From a virus: a DNA stretch of 64,000 nucleotides. Shown here in pieces: positions 61,850 to 64,000 of this stretch. Within the stretch, counting starts at the first letter, position 1, and every line of letters begins with the position of its first letter. The notes under the pieces are model-generated. The model did not search any database. It was not told where the DNA came from and was given only the letters and a program-made list of their open reading frames with translations. The position numbers and the translations under genes are program-made. Where the stretch lies: IMG/VR virus record IMGVR_UViG_3300046092_000062, positions 125,866 to 189,865 of that record; one strand, given 5' to 3'.

Positions 61850-62134
61850 ATGCAAGTAATGCACGACAGAGTTTTAATTAAGAAACTCGAACCCGAAACA
61901 AAATCCGCAGGTGGCATTATGCTAACGACTTCAGTAACTCCAGTTTACGAAGCTGAAGTTGTAGCAGTAGGCACAGGCAAGCCCGTTAAAGACGGCGCAC
62001 CTATTCCACTTACGGTAAAAGTTGGTGACCGAGTGATGTACAATCCTTCTGCTACTATTACTGTAACAGTCAAGGGCGAAACTTTGCTAGTAATCAAGGA
62101 AGAAGAAATCTTCGCTATTTTGGACAACGAGTAA
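61850..62134 (+). CDS. groES: Co-chaperonin GroES (T4 gp31 role)
   Basis: 94 residues matching GroES: HDRVLIKKLEPETKSAGGIM with the mobile loop (residues ~17-32), VGDRVMYNPSA and the final strand LLVIKEEEIFAIL. It caps the host GroEL ring and helps fold phage proteins; the mobile loop is shorter and less hydrophobic than usual (GGIMLTTSV). AAGGAAA precedes the ATG, and the structured RNA ends 16 bases upstream. Confidence 0.94.
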   Translation: MQVMHDRVLIKKLEPETKSAGGIMLTTSVTPVYEAEVVAVGTGKPVKDGAPIPLTVKVGDRVMYNPSATITVTVKGETLLVIKEEEIFAILDNE

Positions 62135-62148
62135 ATTAAGGAACTCAA

Positions 62149-63078
62149 ATGGGATGCTGGAATCAAACCTGTGGACTGTCGCAGCTACACATTCGCGCCA
62201 ATCAAGACGTGGTTGTGTTTGCGCTAGTTAAGAACAACGGTGTAGACAGTCTTTGTTACACTACCCCATTTTACGCACCAGTAATGATGCCGTTCTATGC
62301 CAAGTACAATGACTACGGCGGTGCAGAAGACTGCACAGGACTTGGGGTCAACTTGGTTATGAATGCAATCAAGGAAGACCTGGTTGAGCTGCCATTGGGT
62401 GCAAATCAATACCACGACATTGCAGTCAAACGCGAAGGTTTTGATACCGATGTGTTCTTTGAAGCGGTACATGAAAGTCGCTTGTTTATCAAAGGCAATT
62501 ACAATCGCCAGCGCCAGCATGTGGGATTTGTAATGATCCACAAGGATGTTTTTGATCACGTGATTGAGAACCGTGTCGTTGAACGCTACGTAGGCGCCAA
62601 CAATGGTACTACCGGTTGGGACAATGCCTACATTCACATCACCTTTGCTGATGTAGCTAACGATATTGAGGCATGTGTAGAGCACCTGTTTACATCGGGC
62701 AAGAAAGATCTATTCCGCTTTGATCCATTGCGTGGCCTACGTACTATTAACGAAGGCAAAGAAAAAGCCCAAGTAAATACTGCGGCACAGTGGCTAGCAC
62801 ATGACGAGTATCGTTACAGCAGTTTGGTTCGTCCTAGTCTTATGGTTTGCGACTATGTTGAAGCCGACGATCGAGAAGGCCTTAAAGGGATGTTAACTGA
62901 GTATCTCAAAGCCATGTGGATCGACGGATTTATGATGGAGACACGTAAGTTCTGGAGCCCGCAATCGGGGGCCGGTAGCCAACAACAAGACCCTGAAGGT
63001 TACTTGCTGCTAATTGATGCAATGAAGAAAGTGCTAGACGCCGAGAAACGTAAACACGAAGAAGACTATTGTGACTGA
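62149..63078 (+). CDS. Conserved large-phage hypothetical protein
   Basis: 309 residues beginning MGCWNQTCGLSQLHIRANQD, a start I have seen on a hypothetical protein found in diverse phages. Two cysteines in CWNQTCG could bind metal. Acidic middle, charged C-terminal helix. Starts 14 bases after groES with AAGGAAC; overlaps the next gene by eight bases. No activity known. Confidence 0.75.
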   Translation: MGCWNQTCGLSQLHIRANQDVVVFALVKNNGVDSLCYTTPFYAPVMMPFYAKYNDYGGAEDCTGLGVNLVMNAIKEDLVELPLGANQYHDIAVKREGFDTDVFFEAVHESRLFIKGNYNRQRQHVGFVMIHKDVFDHVIENRVVERYVGANNGTTGWDNAYIHITFADVANDIEACVEHLFTSGKKDLFRFDPLRGLRTINEGKEKAQVNTAAQWLAHDEYRYSSLVRPSLMVCDYVEADDREGLKGMLTEYLKAMWIDGFMMETRKFWSPQSGAGSQQQDPEGYLLLIDAMKKVLDAEKRKHEEDYCD

Positions 63079-63364
63079 TTACCTATTGCGCAACGCCCTT
63101 AATTCAGATGACGTAGCGTTTCTTAACGAAACTGATATGGACTTTGAACTGGTTAACACACATGGTCTCAAACCCGAGTCCAGTATGTTTGACAGTGGGT
63201 GGCGCGATATGGCAACCGAACAACGTATTGTTCATCATCTCGATCGTGTGGTGTTTAGAAATGTTACCCCAGCGCAGTACACATATCTACAACTTCGCTA
63301 TCGAGATCGCCTAAATGAATTGACAGACGGCCTAAAAGGCATATATAATATTACAACGACATAA
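63071..63364 (+). CDS. Hypothetical protein, GTG start
   Basis: 97 residues, acidic, with a basic end (QYTYLQLRYRDRLNELTD). Starts at GTG overlapping the preceding gene by eight bases. Function unknown. Confidence 0.68.
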   Translation: MTDYLLRNALNSDDVAFLNETDMDFELVNTHGLKPESSMFDSGWRDMATEQRIVHHLDRVVFRNVTPAQYTYLQLRYRDRLNELTDGLKGIYNITTT

Positions 63365-63378
63365 CAAAGGAGAAACTC

Positions 63379-63954
63379 ATGTCACAAGCCTAGATCAACT
63401 ACCAATGTAAGGAATTAGTGTTCCACTTCAATAAGGGACATCTTACAGATCCAACCATCCCCATGTGGGTTATCAAAACACACGGAGTCACCTTTTACGT
63501 GAACCACGTGACAGCAGAAATACCTTGGAGCACCAAGGAAACACCAAACAATCCCAGTACCAAAGGCAGCATCAAGTTTAAACGATGTAAGTTGACCATT
63601 GACTCCGATAACTGTGCAACGTTATCCAAGTTGGGTTTACTAGACCGTAACTTGCCGACGCCACACCTGCCTTATGATCGCATTATTGTGCCTATGTACT
63701 GCGATTTAACTAATGCTATCATCGACCGTGAGTTTAAGCATGGTATGATCAAGCATGTAGATGGAGCATGTGGCAGTGAGTACATCATTACTGAAATTAC
63801 AAATAGAGATGATATGCTAATGTTGGCACTCAAGTATCCTAATCAGTATCGTGTGCTAAATGCAAATGAAGCATACTACAAGGATTATGATAACAAGCAC
63901 ATTCATATTGAGATGCGTGGTAATGAAGGATTTAACGATGAAGAAGACGATTGA
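63379..63954 (+). CDS. Hypothetical protein interrupted by an in-frame TAG at codon 5
   Basis: ATG 63379 follows AAAGGAG by six bases and begins MSQA, then TAG (63391-63393), then continues INYQCKELVFHFNKG in the same frame for 187 more residues to TGA 63954. Without readthrough, translation would have to restart at GTG 63418, which has no clear ribosome-binding site. The strong upstream site argues that the ATG is the real start and that TAG is read through, which the CTA-anticodon tRNA at 61650 could do. Protein has no known family. A long beta-rich middle; role unknown. Confidence 0.72.
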
Positions 63955-64000
63955 CTTAAAAGTTCCATATAAAGATATACACGAGGTTAGGCAGGCCCTT
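63938..64000 (+). CDS. Small protein, 3' end outside window
   Basis: Starts at ATG 63938 and runs open to the window edge (at least 21 codons). Beginning MKKTIDLKVPYKDIHEVR resembles the N terminus of DUF5710-like domains, but the fragment is too short for a firm call. It overlaps the upstream gene by 17 bases. Confidence 0.5.
   Translation, partial: MKKTIDLKVPYKDIHEVRQAL

Overview
This window is almost certainly part of the genome of a large T4-like (Straboviridae/Kyanoviridae-type) myovirus. It carries class Ia ribonucleotide reductase (nrdA, nrdB) with a glutaredoxin, a PAAR spike-tip protein, long fibre proteins, a polynucleotide kinase/RNA ligase pair, a GroES co-chaperonin and repeated TATAAATA late-promoter boxes. 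Genes are very densely packed, with many ATGA and TAATG overlaps. The host is probably a freshwater Burkholderiales/Comamonadaceae-type bacterium. This is inferred from a Bug/TctC-type binding protein and from a circularly permuted (two-piece) tmRNA, an arrangement known from alphaproteobacteria, cyanobacteria and one betaproteobacterial lineage.

Layout. 1-4.2 kb: dNTP synthesis. 4.2-7.6 kb: spike tip, a large Ala/Ser-rich protein, a SleB-type wall hydrolase and a membrane protein (holin candidate). 7.6-14.9 kb: an early-type region of small genes behind near-identical sigma70-like promoters, including GIY-YIG, metallophosphoesterase, Pnk and RNA ligase. 14.9-20.4 kb: structural genes including a 937-residue fibre. 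20.3-24.8 kb: ClpX, ribosomal protein S21, Hsp20, ClpS, a nucleotidyltransferase and a periplasmic binding protein. 24.8-29.4 kb: DnaQ-like exonuclease, PP-loop protein, membrane proteins and a D,D-peptidase. 29.4-35.6 kb: mostly minus strand, with tail-fibre genes and a three-gene operon whose products share a T4-like capsid-targeting N-terminus (a GGCT-GH19 fusion, a kinase-fold protein and a small protein). 35.6-42.6 kb: sugar dehydrogenase, 2OG oxygenase, amidinotransferase, fibre, UV endonuclease, glycosyltransferase-like and histone H1-like genes. 42.6-55 kb: accessory genes, lipoproteins, SprT, ClpP, a HAD-ParB fusion, an amidoligase and more small early genes. 55.0-55.4 kb: permuted tmRNA. 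55.4-64 kb: radical SAM, AhpC/AhpD, NAD salvage (NMNAT-Nudix and NAMPT), a tRNA whose anticodon reads CTA, a structured RNA, GroES and conserved hypotheticals.

How it fits together. The phage appears to carry its own protein-quality-control kit: tmRNA (tag ANDEQFLMVA), ClpX with the ClpP-docking IGF motif, ClpP with an intact triad, ClpS, Hsp20, GroES and S21. It also has RNA repair (Pnk + Rnl), NAD+ regeneration from nicotinamide, and peroxide defence. The promoters are unusually regular. Nine sigma70-like promoters place the ATG at the predicted transcription start, implying leaderless mRNAs; others keep a leader with a Shine-Dalgarno site, several of them with a hairpin at the 5' end. Two genes carry in-frame stops at codons 5 and 6 (one TAG, one TGA), and the TAG case is notable beside a possible amber-suppressor tRNA.
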